From the NCBI GenBank assembly GCA_028671895.1, contig CM053810.1, forward strand, positions 65,473,501 through 65,537,500: DNA of 64,000 nucleotides, in the 5' to 3' direction. Below, piece by piece: positions 49,236-61,765 of this stretch. The notes beneath the pieces are model-generated. The model saw only the letters and a program-made list of their open reading frames with translations. It did not search any database and was not told the origin of the DNA. The stretch's first letter is position 1. Each line of letters opens with the position of its first letter. Position numbers and translations under genes: made by a program. Source of the DNA: Oenanthe sinensis (Eukaryota > Streptophyta > Magnoliopsida > Apiales > Apiaceae).

Positions 49236-50130
49236 CTTGTTGAAAATTCAAGAATTTGTACCAGAAAATGGCATAGGTGTATACATGTTGAATCCGTTCA
49301 TATTAATCAGGTGCCAGTCCAATAGAGTGAAAAGGTGGGATTGAGGATATCTATATGTCATTCCCTTGCCCTTTTGCAACAGGGAAATTAATTCTGTTAC
49401 GCTTTCATTTCTTATACTTCTGCTGTTGAAAATCAGAATGGGTAGTGAAGTGAAAACATGTACCAAGTTCGACAGAATTTTAGAATTTGTTGTATCTTGT
49501 TATTGGTAAAGATATGTACCAAATCAGTAATATATATCTTGTTATAGGTCTCTTGTTATTGGTCGGAGGGGATGCATAAATATATACAAGGATATGCTAT
49601 TATTACCGAATCAGTAATATTCTTGAGTTTTCACTTCTTGTTTATCATTTTGTGTTTGGTCTTCGACTTTGTGAATCTGTCATTCTGTCTAAATAAGTTC
49701 TTATGGGGAATTGCACAAGAGAGAGATGTCTTTCCATATATGAATGTGCGCTTGCACGAGTGTTAACTCTTCTGTAAATAGCCGTTATTTTAAATTAGGT
49801 TGAAATCATCTCTTTCAGAATTTGACTATCTTTTGTGTTGATTTCCAAAATCATCTCCTCGACCTCGAGTAGTAGCAGTTTTATATCCCCTTAAGATGAA
49901 GAATGGCTTGTAGTTCTTAGAAGCCAATACAGAAAGTAATAAATTTTCTTGTTGCAGCCTCGGAATGCAATTTTCTCTTGCCAGGTTTTATATCGAACTT
50001 ATAAACTGACAAATCAGGGATGGTTTATATACAGACTCCAAAGACAATGGCCATATAGTAAGTTTGTAATAAATTTCACCATCACTCATCAGTCAAACCC
50101 ATATACTCCGTAGACTTGAAAAATCTAAAA
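49236..50130. other. Spacer between convergent DUF1195 and DUF620 genes
   Basis: The 3' UTR of the DUF1195 gene likely occupies the first part. Short frames at 49248-49466 (minus) and 49572-49766 (plus) have no recognisable content. Confidence 0.5.
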
Positions 50131-50227
50131 GTCAAAAGTGTTAACTGATCTCCCATGTTTTAGAAGTGAATGAGATATAGTCAAAAGTGTTAACTGATCT
50201 CCCATGTTTTAGAAGTGAATGAGATAT
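50131..50227. repeat. 49-base tandem duplication
   Basis: The unit starting GTCAAAAGTGTTAACTGATC occurs at 50131-50179 and again at 50180-50227(8), identical except at the final base. Near-identity implies a recent local duplication. It lies about 160 bases past the DUF620 stop. Confidence 0.92.
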
Positions 50228-50389
50228 TTCCGACAAAAATCTCTTCATAATCAAAGTTCAAGTGTTCCAGAGAAAAGCTACAAAAGGTAATATTTACAAT
50301 ACGTAAATGCCTATTTACATTCATATACACCTGATCAATTACCTCAAATTGTATATACTTTGACATTACAACGGCACACGTATATATTG

Positions 50390-51701
50390 TTATTGCTTTG
50401 GGGATGAAGGTGGCATAAAGAACTCTGCCGATAAACCACAGACATTAAAATTAACCTCCTCGAGTTTCCATGCTTCTTGCAGCTCCCTCTTGTGATTAGC
50501 AGACTGTTCACCGTACTTATACACCGTCACAAATGTCTTTCCACTAGGTGCGATATTCACTCCAACATATTTGTAGTCTTCTATCACCGACTCTGCACTT
50601 GTCTCCCAAAACACACCATCATCGTCATCATCTTTGGTCTTTACAGTGAGTAGCCCCGAGTCCTCAAACTTAACCATGAGGCCAGATCTTTGGCTGAAGT
50701 ATCCCCAGAGTGTGTGATGGGTGATTTCATATTTGGAGTTACTTTGTGCATCAAGAGCTGATTGGCTAGCATCAATTTTTAGTATGAAACAGTCTTCGTC
50801 ATTTATGATCTTCTCTCCTATGCAGTTTGCGTCTAGAAATAAGTTAGCTGTTGATCGAGGGTCCAAACCCTGACATAAGAATGTATGATGTCAATATATT
50901 ACATATATAAAGTAGGGCATATTGTTGAATTAAATTATGTTTTTGGTACTTGCAAAAAGCGGCGTAGAGGTCTAGGAGGACCCTTGACTATTGGTGTATG
51001 TATTCTCATTGGAACATTGTCTCCACGACATGCTGCCATTGCTGCCTGAGATAACTTTACACCCAGAAACAAGTAGTTCTAAGCACCACAAGTCAGGGTC
51101 TTTTTGCCAAAGCACAAAACCACCAGCCTCCTCTGTACTCTTCACCTTCATGCTTGTATCTCCTTGATGAAATTCTGATGCATTAATTTTAATCTGTCCG
51201 ATTGCGCACATGCTGTGGAATGACTTCAATGCAGGTTGTCCACCTGTTGCTGCTATGTATTGTTGAAGAATATATTTTGCTGTTGAGGCTTCCTGTAAAA
51301 CATATACATATTTTAAACAAAAATACAAATGCATGCTTTCCGTAAACCGATTCCCATGCAAGTCGTCGTTTTAATAATCTATGAGAGTAATCCGTAAGGT
51401 TGCTTACAATGGAAGAGTGGCGGACAGGGCGGGGGACAGAAGAATCCACCTGAAGCTGGAGAGGAATGAGAGGAGATCCAACAATAAAAAGGAGGAAACT
51501 GAGCCCATTATATCGACCAGAAATGGTAGGAGATGACCATTTGTCTGCAGTTTGGGCCTTCATCCATGTAGACATGTTTTGCCAACGAAGGGCAACAATG
51601 CTGCCCATGCTTTTAAACATTTCTTCTGGAATCGGAACCTCAAGAACTGTTTCAAGGGCATCTTCTCTTTCAAAATTAGGACAAAGTGTTCTCATTTTCA
51701 T
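50390..51701 (-). CDS. DUF620 family protein with a one-base frameshift
   Basis: Plant protein family of unknown function. Exons on minus: 51701-51408 (98 codons, MKMRTLCPNFEREDALETVL…), 51292-50950, and 50869-50390 (GLDPRSTANLF… to SPKQ). Family blocks are clear: ETVLEVPIPEEMF, YIAATGGQPALKS, FVLWQKDPDLWCLELLVSG, GPPRPLRRFLQGLDPR, IINDEDCFILKID, LWGYFSQRSGLMVKFEDS, VFWETSAESVIEDYKYV. Oddity: exon 2 has 343 bases, one more than phase allows. The frame is correct up to SMSWRQ and correct again from VPMRIHTP, so one extra base lies at about 51011-51025. Read literally, translation stops at 50972 after 204 aa and loses the C-terminal half. Everything after the shift is still intact, so the lesion is recent or a sequence error. 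Confidence 0.88.
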
Positions 51702-52559
51702 CTTATGTTTTTTTCTGTTTGTTTCTGCTTGTCAAGAAGATGAAGAAAAAAACCGTAATGTTTGTGTATTGCTCCTCTTATATTAATAAGAAAATGTGAT
51801 GGAGAATCAATGTAGGGGGTCTTCATGCTGACATCTGGGAATCAGAGGGTGTGGAAGACTCACTCTGCCAAAGGCTGACCTTTGTTTTAGCTGTCTTGCG
51901 AGCACTATTGCAGCACATGTAAGTAATAAGTATCCACGCAGATCATGATTCTACAATCCCGGTTAAACATTGATCAGCTCTGCATACCTTTTATTTCCTT
52001 CCTTTTTACTTTAAATATGTATACAATGAAGCTGATTTTTCCAAAAGTATGAGATCTGTTTTTAGAGCTGCTTTTAGACAAAATATTTTTTCAAAAAGAT
52101 ATTTTTAGAAGTTACTAAGTAATTTTTTTATATTTTTTTGCAGCAAAAGTTGTGATCAGTAATTCCAAACGGAGCCTGAGTCAAGAGTATTTCTTCATTT
52201 TATTTGAGATTCTAAAAGAAATTGTTTCTATTTTTCAAAAAAAATTATGAAGTTATGTATAATATAACATTAAACAGAAAATAATATAAAATTGTAAATA
52301 AATTGTATAATATTTTTGTTAAATATGCAGTGTATGTAAGATTGAAGACAATATTTCATGTATGCTATACATATACTACATTATTTCAATTACAGTACTG
52401 ATCACTTGCAAAATACAGACTAGTAACTATAGAAGGGCAAGTCTGATGCCTTCTCTTTGAGAAAAAGATCCTATAATCACTTACATCTTACTGACAATTA
52501 TTGCCAAATGAAATGGCATTAATTAATTATATAGTTCAAACAAAGTCCCACACGCATCA
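51702..52559. other. DUF620 upstream region and transporter 3' flank
   Basis: Leader and promoter of the DUF620 gene lie at the left; a T/A-rich stretch with TTCCAAACGGAGCC near 52165 resembles a degenerate MITE end. No coding signal. Confidence 0.45.
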
Positions 52560-54320
52560 TTAAGTTTGGACACTAGTATTGTTTGTAGGCTCATGCTTTC
52601 TTCCCATGCCAACCATTTTAGGTGGACTCTTCTTACTGAACAGCTCTTCCATCTCTTCCAAAGATCTTCCTCTAGTTTCAGGCAAGAAAAAGAAGAAGAA
52701 GATCAAGGCCAACACAGCAATGCCAGCAAACATAAAAAAAGCCCCTCCTATAGTAATTGCTTTATAGATAGATATGAAAGTTATAGATATAGTAGCATTC
52801 ATCAACCTATTCACAGCCACCCCAATGCTATGTCCTTGGGCCCTCAACTTTAGTGGAAATATCTCAGAGCTATAAACCCAAGTAATTGGGGCTAGCCCTA
52901 CTGAGAAAAACATCACATATGTGTAGGTTGACCCGATGCATAAGCTCAAGGCCCAAAGTAGCTTCTCCTTGGAGTGCTCTACAATTGTCAGCCCAAGGCC
53001 TAATCCCAGTAGTGCAAAAATCATACCTCCCACACTAGTTAACAAAAGTTTTCTCCTCCCAATCTTGTCAAGTGAAAGAGTAGCTATAGTTATAAACACA
53101 ATTCTTGTAATTCCTGTACCGACTTGTGCAAGTAACAACTTGTTTTTGCTGTGGATCCCAGCTTTCTTGAAAATCCTTGGACCGTATAAAACCACCGCTT
53201 CAATACCCGTAGCATGCTCGAAAAAATGTATTCCAATAGCTGCTAGTAACATCCAACGAACAGGAGGAGATGGCCTTAAGATGAGCTCTTTCCATATGTT
53301 TTGTCCGTTGGAATTCCGTACCTTAACATTATCATCAGTGCAGTTGTCATCAATCCCAGCAGCCAATTTTATGTCAGAAAATCGAACTTGAGCTTCGTGT
53401 TCAGAGTTGGATACTTGTAACAGAACATTCTTTGCTTCTGCAAGACGCCCTTGCATTACAAGCCATCTCGGAGACTCTGGCAATCGAAGAATGAAAAAAG
53501 CCAAAAGAAGAGAAGGAACTGCAGCAAGTCCAAGCATTATCCTCCAACCAACTCGTAGTGTCAATTGTGCAAAGAAATAGTTAGAAACGTAACCACTTAA
53601 TATGCCAATACTTATACATAGTTCAGGTAACGAGGTTAAGAATCCTCGAGACGAGGGAGATGAAATTTCAGCCGAGTACACCGGTGCAATCATCAGGGCA
53701 AAGCCTACTCCGATGCCTGCCACACACCGGCCAGTCAATAGTATCGGGTAATTTGGACCATACCCCATTAGTACTGAGCCGAGCAAGAAGATTATGGACG
53801 CTAAAAGTATCGTGTATCGTCTTCCCACATAATCGGAAACTCTGCCAGCTAGAAGAGCCCCTACCAAGGCGCATATGTTAAGTATTCCGGCCAGGACTTG
53901 GATTTGCATATCGTCAATTTTGAGATCCTCTTCAATGAATATCATGGCTCCGCTCATCACCCCTGTGTCTGCATGTTCATATATTCCAAAAAGTGCAAAT
54001 TACTAACATTAACCAATTTAAGAATTATCTTGTGCATGCAAAGGTACTTGTAATACTGTACTAATAATTAATACACACACTTACGTTTTGTAAAAGACTA
54101 AAAGGAAGGGAAAAATAACAGTTTATAAACTTCCTACCCTGTGTAGTTTACATGTATGTGAGTGAGTTATTATGAAAGAAAGAAAAAGTAGAGGTAGTTG
54201 AGAATTACCATATCCAAATATAATGGATATAACAGAAGCAACAACAGAACACGCGAACGCATACTTGTTGATCTTTGTTGTATAATCGCCATTTATTTTG
54301 CTACCCTTTTCTTCTTCCAT
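52560..54320 (-). CDS. Polyol/monosaccharide transporter (PLT-type, MFS sugar porter)
   Basis: Plasma-membrane H+ symporter-type carrier of the major facilitator superfamily, most like plant polyol transporters; the true substrate cannot be read from sequence. Exons on minus: 54320-54209 and 53968-52560, joined in the FGYDTGVMSG motif; 506 aa, with twelve hydrophobic spans expected. Sugar-porter signatures: FGYDTGVMSGAM in helix 1, GRVSDYVGRRYT (loop 2-3), PESPRWLVMQGRLAEA at the end of the first half, DKIGRRKLLL in the second half, and PETRGRSLEEMEELF at the C-terminus. The start was taken at MEEEKG; an upstream in-frame ATG (54344) is preceded by leader-like sequence. No lesions seen. Confidence 0.94.
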
Positions 54321-55913
54321 TATTAATTTGATATAGTAGAACAAGGCGCTAACTAGCTATATATAACAGGAATGGTAGAGGTAGTACACTACTCGCTAGC
54401 TACTTAGTAATAGAAAAAATATTATTCGTCGTCAGCTGGTCTGAAACTAAACAAATATCAAAGTAAACGCTTCACTGGCATTTGCTGACTATAATAGGCC
54501 CTTCCTTGCTACCAAGTGGGAGTTATCTACTAGTTTTTTCAAGACTGTGAGCTGTTGTAGCCAATAATATTATACAAGAGATGTTGCTACGAGGATATTT
54601 GTTTAATTTGTCCCTTCAACTTGGTAGAGAGTTGGTATTAATCGGTAGGTGTAGAGTCAATTCGACTCGGAATAATGAGCTGAAATAATGGTCCGTTTGT
54701 CTTTCCTTGTAATTATATACAGTAGTACTCTAATTTTTAATTTATAAAATGTTTAGATAATCCCACATATCGAAACACTAACATGTTTCTAACATTTATT
54801 TGTCAAATTTTACAATTTTAAATCTATTTTATATTGTAATTAAAAGATCTTTTATTATTGATTTAATTAATTTCAAATTTTAGTTATTCTATTTTTTTAT
54901 TAATCCTTATACTTTTATTTTTTTTAAAAAAAATTAATTATTATATTTACTTTGATTAAAAATTATATATATAATATAATTTTTGTATAATCAAATATAG
55001 TGTTTTTTATATTTCAATTTTATCATTATTCAAATTCTTTATTTAATTATAATTATAATTTATTAACTAAAATTTAGGAATATTATAATATCATGTTTTT
55101 TTATCTATATTAAATTTTCATATAAATATTTAATAAATAAAAAATATTTATATTTATTGCGACAGCGGGTCTTATATACGGACTTTAGTACCACAAAATA
55201 TAACTTGTTTAATCACTCGAGGAAAAGAGACTAGGTGGGAAAATTTGCTAAACCGTTGACTCAGATACTTGTATATGTATATATATACACGCTGCATATA
55301 TAATTCGATCTTATCAACAAGCAATGTTTTCAAAAAAAAAGGTTCCAACGCCACATATTTTATTAAATTTTGTACAAATTTGCTGTCGCCTGTCAGTATT
55401 TAATTAGTAATTGGATTATTTAGTACGAGTATATACGTTGGACAAGTTATGGGTTAAATAACTCAGTATATATTTCTGTTCATAAATTATCATATGATTT
55501 TAGATCATACGTGAACTAAATACAAATTTTATAGCTATGCATCTGTGTTTCTATACGCATATATATATACACACAGTAATATAAAATGCTTTTACTATAT
55601 CACTTATTATCGTTTGTTTTTATATTTTACTTAAATATTGTCAAAAGATTTATTAGAAAAAGGACAAGAAAATTGTGCACCATAAAAATTCGGTAATCCG
55701 CGGACAAATGTTGCATGTGAACCGTGAGGTCATAGGATAGTCGGCTGACAAATACGTCAAATTTTTGTAAATTTAGAGGCGCGTAATCCATCCGCACTTC
55801 TGTGAAGTTAGTTAAGATTTTTATTTATCCACGAAAAAAAATGTGAATAGATGGTTGTTCACCATAACATGTTAGGGATTTAAATCCTATACAAATACAG
55901 ATAATGTTTACTA
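54321..55913. other. Transporter promoter and AT-rich spacer
   Basis: The first few hundred bases are the transporter leader and promoter. From about 54700 to 55150 the DNA is very A/T-rich. No gene seen. Confidence 0.5.
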
Positions 55914-56220
55914 CTCCCTCCGTCCCCTTTTACTCTGTACAGATACAGATAGTGTTTACTATTTCATCCGTCCCCTTTTATTTGATCTTTATGAAAAAAC
56001 ACATATATTAAGAAAATATTTAATTATATGATTTGTTTCTATGTTTATTTCTAATAAATGTCTTGAATAATGAAATAAATTTAAAAATAAGTTATAGAGT
56101 CAAACATTAGAAATACAATGAGCAATCTTGAAAAAATATGTAAAAAAATATATTGAAATAAAATATAAACAATTATTTTCGGACAATTATTTTGGGGTCA
56201 AATAAAAGGGATGAAAGGAG
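55914..56220. mobile_element. Stowaway-type MITE with a duplicated 5' end
   Basis: Left end CTCCCTCCGTCCCCTTTTA follows TA; right end AAAAGGGATGAAAGGAG. The left terminal stretch together with its flank (ACAGATAATGTTTACTACTC… and ACAGATAGTGTTTACTATTT…) is repeated about 45 bases further in, so the element begins twice. Confidence 0.75.
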
Positions 56221-56528
56221 TTAAATATACATGACGACTCCATCAGACAAAGACGATGTATTTAGTTAGATGTATCAAATATTCAGATGTACATTCGAAG
56301 ATAAAAAGTTTAGAATATACGTACGGGGACGCCGTGTGAAACGGGGACCTTAATTAAAGAATATATTTTATAATTATTTTATATTTAGATTTAGATGGGC
56401 TTCAACATCGCCGTATGAACTCACTAGATACATGCGTACTATTATCACACGTGGGTTGGTAAATGGCACTTGACTACTTGGCATTAAATATATACAGTAT
56501 TTCGGGGCATGGATCCTTTATTATATTA

Positions 56529-57040
56529 TCTATACTATATTATTAAAGACGAAAAATTAAAAGTTTTGGTCGGTATGGTACTAGGTGAACCATAGAAAAG
56601 ATCTTGACTGTCCAATTTTAAGTGAACCATAGAAATAATCTTAACCGTTGAATTTTAATAAAATATAATTTTAAAAGAATATAATCATACATACAATTCT
56701 AACACAAATAATCCTCCTTTTATGCAAACAACTCATAAACATTATAATTCTAAAGAATATAAATATTACTACTAAAATACAATCTCATATTAATCTTCTA
56801 ACTAAAATATCTCATATTAATCTCCTAAGTAAAATACATCTCTATACAAAACGAACAAAAATTGTCTTATTAAAATATAAATACAAATAAATTATATAAA
56901 AACATATACATATAATATTAAATAAAATTTAAATTATTATTATACAAATACAAATAAATTCAAATCATTAAAAAATATTAAAATAAAAATATTAAAAAAT
57001 TAAAAAAAATCATATGTGCGTCGCACGGGATATAAGCTAG
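56529..57040 (+). mobile_element. Non-autonomous Helitron, copy 2
   Basis: The 512-bp element starts TCTATACTATATTATTAAAG after an A and ends GATATAAGCTAG before a T. It has an intact terminal hairpin GTGCG-T-CGCAC (57016-57026) 10 bases before CTAG. It is near-identical along its length to 8660-9173, differing by scattered substitutions and a few small indels. No transposase is encoded. Confidence 0.9.
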
Positions 57041-60000
57041 TATATATAATAAGAGTAGGGGGATATTATCCAATAATACCAAAATTTAAGAGTTCGATTC
57101 TTGATAACTACATAATATTATATACTAACTATTTATAAATTATAATTATTACTAAGATTTCTAACAACTATAATTTTTTTACATCGCTTCGGATTATAAC
57201 TCGAACTCTATTAAATATTTTAATAATATATAAAATTGAACCTAAAAAGCTATTTTGGAATTAAAATTTAAAAAAAATCATAATTATTGTGCTACTTATA
57301 TGACAGACATTGTTGGGACCATATTTTGAGTTTCAGAAGTCATGACGATTTTATAGCCTACGCGAAAATTACAAAATTATCTTTAATTCTGGGGTTGTCC
57401 AACATCCAAAATCCAATGGGAGCAACCCGTAATCTAGACAGAAAAGACAATTATGAATTTTTATCGGAGAATTTTATTCTGTTTAGAAAATCTATTTATA
57501 ATTGATTTAAAACATTAAAATATCTTTTATATTATATTTATATAAAGACATGTCATATATCACACATTATTATGTATCATTATTAGATTAGAGTAGGGAT
57601 AATAATAGGTTTTACATAAAGATTGAGGGAGACCGTGAATTTTTCTTGTGAGGGGAATGGAAAAAAAAATTGTTATCCAAATTTTTTCTATGAAAATATT
57701 ATATATATTATATAAGATATTATGATAACTTTATACGGAGAACCATTTACACTTACAGGAAAATTTATTATATTAAAAACTCAGAAACCTTATTAATTTA
57801 TTGGTTTTGATCGAATTGAAAAATTAGGTTTTTTTAAAGAATAATTATTTGAGTTCTCCGACTAAGAGTTCAACCTTAACATAAGATATTAAATACATAT
57901 TCTATTTTGTTACTATAAGATATAATATAATACTATATAAAAAAACGTTATCGCAAACATAATAAAATAAAATAAATAAATCATGTTTTTTGATAAATAA
58001 AATAAATCAAATTAATATTGAAATAATATAAATTAATAAATATTAATGCATTTTTTAAATTTAATCAATTTATATGTGAGAAAATTATATTAAATTGATT
58101 TTTAATAATTGAGAACTACTGTTAACTAATTTTATAATTAAAAGTCATTTATATTTATAAAAGAAAATGTTATTACGCAGGTTGAATTGTCATAACACTC
58201 ATTAAGTATTAATATGAAGTAATATATTTGGTTTAATAAAGAACATGTCGTATATTAGTATGAAAAAGTGGGATGTAATAATTATTATAACTGTAATTGT
58301 TATGTATTGTTTTATTTTTTAACATTAACTTAAAATTTAAATTTCATTAGCAATATAGTAACATCTATTATTTATTGATGCAAGATTTAAATTATATATA
58401 TTATATAATTATTTATAAATTGCAATTAATATTATACTACTGAAAATCTAATAATATAAAAAAAACGTATTCAAATGAATAATTATATTATCATATTATT
58501 AACATATACATATATATTATATCTCATATACCATAATATCATTTAAATTTTATACAAAATAAACATAATAAAGATCTTATTAAAAATATATTTAAATCTA
58601 ATATGTATAATCTTAAATATATTAAACATATGTTTGATATATTAATAATATAAATTTATATTTTATGCGACGTGCATATTCATTTTTTAATATTTTATAA
58701 TTTTCTTATTTATATTTAATTCGGTTGATGTAAAAATATATAATGTAATTTTTCTTATATATATTTATTTTTTAATATTTTATATTTTTCTTATTTATAT
58801 TTAATTTAGTTGATATAAAAATATATAACATATAACCTGTCACACAACTGAGAATATTATTCAAGTTGCTCGAATGACAACCCTGGCTATTTGTAGAGAC
58901 GTGGGATGTTTTTTTACGGAACAACGGAGTCTTTGTCGTACTTATTGGCAAGTGGTCCAGTTACAAAGATAAATTGGATATGAATATTATGATACTTATG
59001 CCAATAATAATATATGATCATACTGTACCATCTGAATTACACGATTGATGAGTGTTTGTCGTATTAAGTTAGCAATCAGTAGTGGAATGAATTTGAGTTA
59101 GACTTTTATCACACACATAAAACGCACTGCAAGGCTCATTGTTGGGACCTGAAACATGTATTATGATGAGAATTATAGAAATCATGTATGCCATCGTAAA
59201 AACAGTGAATACATAGTTATTGAATATGGAATCACAAACACAACCAATTGGAATGGTATTCTCCTTTCCATTGTCAGGGTACTACATTTTAAGCATCCTG
59301 TTATGTAGAAACTTGTCAAGAGCATTTGCACCATTATAACTGCTGAAACCTAAATATAAAAAAAAACAGAATGTCAATACAATATAAAACTATCATCGAT
59401 GCAATATAAAACTGATAATCCATGTGGTATAGTCCGAACTTGTAGACAATAAACACGAAAGATGCAGTGCCTGTATTCACAGGTTCTGCGTTAAACGATG
59501 ACAACGAAATATAGGAGTTTTCAATGCCTCGACGCTTTAAAACTGAATACATTGTGTTTAACAATATTATATTATAAATGAAAAAATATAAACAACACGA
59601 CTATCTTGGATGCAGATATTAAGAGATTACACTCTGTTTACATATGAAAGCATTACCATTATTGACACTGTGATGTTCTCGACTATGCATCCGTTTGTTT
59701 GTATTATCTTTCAATGGAGGCAAGCCATCGTTCAAATACATAATATTGCAGGATCATAAGATTGAGAAAAAATAATTCGATCAACGAAGAAGAAGCCTTG
59801 ATTTTGGTTGTTACGAGAAGATAATCTTCTTCTGAGAAGATTAGAGAACACATTCAAAAAGTAGGGTTCATCAGGAAAGAGATGATAGGATCATGTAAAT
59901 TTGAAATATTTTTAAGATACAACGTTAATTATGGATCAATTTTTGATGTGATTGCTTGCTAGTTATGCTTTTGAATTTAGATTATAATTTTTAATTCTCT

Positions 60001-60645
60001 TAAATTGCCAAAAATGCTTTAAAATTATTTAAAATTAATTAAAAAATGCTAAACATGTTAACCCGTGGGTAACTTATTATTTACCCAATTTTTGGTAGCA
60101 CTCATTAAGAATATATTGATTTTTCGACAAACGTTTCTAGTATATAAAAATGTATGTGCATCAATAAAAAAAGAAAGAAAAGATTACCCGCTTACTTATC
60201 TTGGGGATGGGACTTTGGGAGTATATATATACAGTATGGAGTAGTGTTATTTACGTGACAGAATACATATAATGACACATTGACATCTACATTCAGCGAT
60301 ATAGATATTGGCGCATTGCATCCCATCCGTACTAGATTAATTCAGATTGTTGGCTTGTGCACGTACCAAGCAATGAAGTATTAGTCTTTTTTCCCGGTAA
60401 AGTTAAGATATTTTCATATTTTAAATTGGACAAATATTAACCCTCTCACCATATTTATTGAAACATTACTGGATCGAGTGATGTATTAATAATGTGACAA
60501 TAAATTATTTTTATATTACACCTGATTTATACACACATTGGAGCAAGTGAAAAAACTTCTTTAAATTATGTCTCAAGTTAAAATATAACAGATATAAAGA
60601 AAAAATTTGTTTCAAGAGCTCCTTAATTATTACTTAAAATGTTAA
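57041..60645. other. Gene-poor AT-rich DNA
   Basis: No supported gene. A 76-codon minus frame at 59564-59334 (MLNTMYSVLKRRGIENSYIS…) has a less biased composition than its surroundings and might be a broken coding fragment; I do not recognise it. The region 58300-58850 is extremely A/T-rich. Confidence 0.5.
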
Positions 60646-61002
60646 GAGCTTCTCGAATAGATTTCTTATATTGCTCCCTTACCTAAAATTTAGGAAAATT
60701 TACGAAAGATGGAGTTTCAACAGTGTGCTAGTAGCTCCTTAAAAAATTAATATTCGCATTTCATTCTTAACTTTAAGTAATGGTTAGTCATTCCTTATCT
60801 TCTTTTATCAATTAAATATTCACTTCTCTATCTTTTTTCTCTTTATTTTTCATTTCCCTCCTTTATTATAATAATAATAAGAAGAAACAACGAATAAGGA
60901 ATGTTGTTGGAATTGTAATACAATGTAATGTCTTAAATTACTAGGATTCAATTTAATAATATTATTTTTAAGTAACCCACTAAGAGGCTCTTGGAGTTGC
61001 CC
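60646..61002. mobile_element. Tourist-like (PIF/Harbinger) MITE
   Basis: Left end GAGCTTCTCGAATAG and right end CTCTTGGAGTTGCCC are inverted and flanked by TAA (60643-60645, 61003-61005). It shares its ends with the element at 48279. A related stretch (AAATGTTGTTGGAGTGCATG near 61168) follows it, so a second, more decayed copy may abut. Confidence 0.65.
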
Positions 61003-61230
61003 TAAAACATCTCTTCCATTCCATATTTTTAAGGATACCCTAGTAAGTTCTTAATTCACTCTTATTAATAAAAAATATTATTCCTCCTTTTCCACATTCT
61101 TTTTCTCTTCCCTCATTTTTTACAATTCAAATATATTATTATTTTAATAATAGAAAAAGAGAATAAGAAATGTTGTTGGAGTGCATGCAGAATAATAATA
61201 TCCTAAATCACTGGGACACGCTACTTTATA

Positions 61231-61452
61231 CTCCATCCGTTTGGTTTTATTTGACGTTTGAGTTTTTGACACACATCTTTAAGAGTTTTGACTACATAGT
61301 TAAAATTATTATTTTTAAAATTTTATTTTTTTGAATAAAAATATTAAACTAAAACTTTTATTCATAAAAAAATAATTTAAAAATAATAATTTTAACTGTA
61401 TAATCAAAACTCTTAAAAGAGGATAAGAAAAAATTATACCGAACACGGGGAG
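61231..61452. mobile_element. Stowaway-type MITE
   Basis: Left end CTCCATCCGTTTGGTTTTAT, right end ATACCGAACACGGGGAG, TA on both sides; inner TTTGACTACATAGTTAAAAT pairs with ATTTTAACTGTATAATCAAA. 222 bases. Confidence 0.82.
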
Positions 61453-61505
61453 TAATATTTTATAAGAAACCTTTCCGGAACTATTGAACTTGCTCTTAGT
61501 CATTA

Positions 61506-61765
61506 CTCCCTCCGTCTCTTATTACTTTTCCTGTTAATCATGTGCGCGTTTGCCAACACACATTTTTTGATCGTTAATATCTTTAATTTCGTATTAGTAT
61601 TAAATATAAAAATTTTACTGTATTAAAGTACTCACAAATACGAATCAAACAAAATCACTCATGACTATATTTTGTCTTATAAATTATGTGTAAATTAGTA
61701 GCCAATCGCTTACAATGAACAGTACAAAAAATCAAAATAGGAAACGTATTCGGAGACGGAGGGAG
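61506..61765. mobile_element. Stowaway-type MITE
   Basis: Left end CTCCCTCCGTCTCTTATTAC after TA; right end GTATTCGGAGACGGAGGGAG, where the flanking TA has become TC. Only 53 bases separate it from the preceding MITE. 260 bases. Confidence 0.8.
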
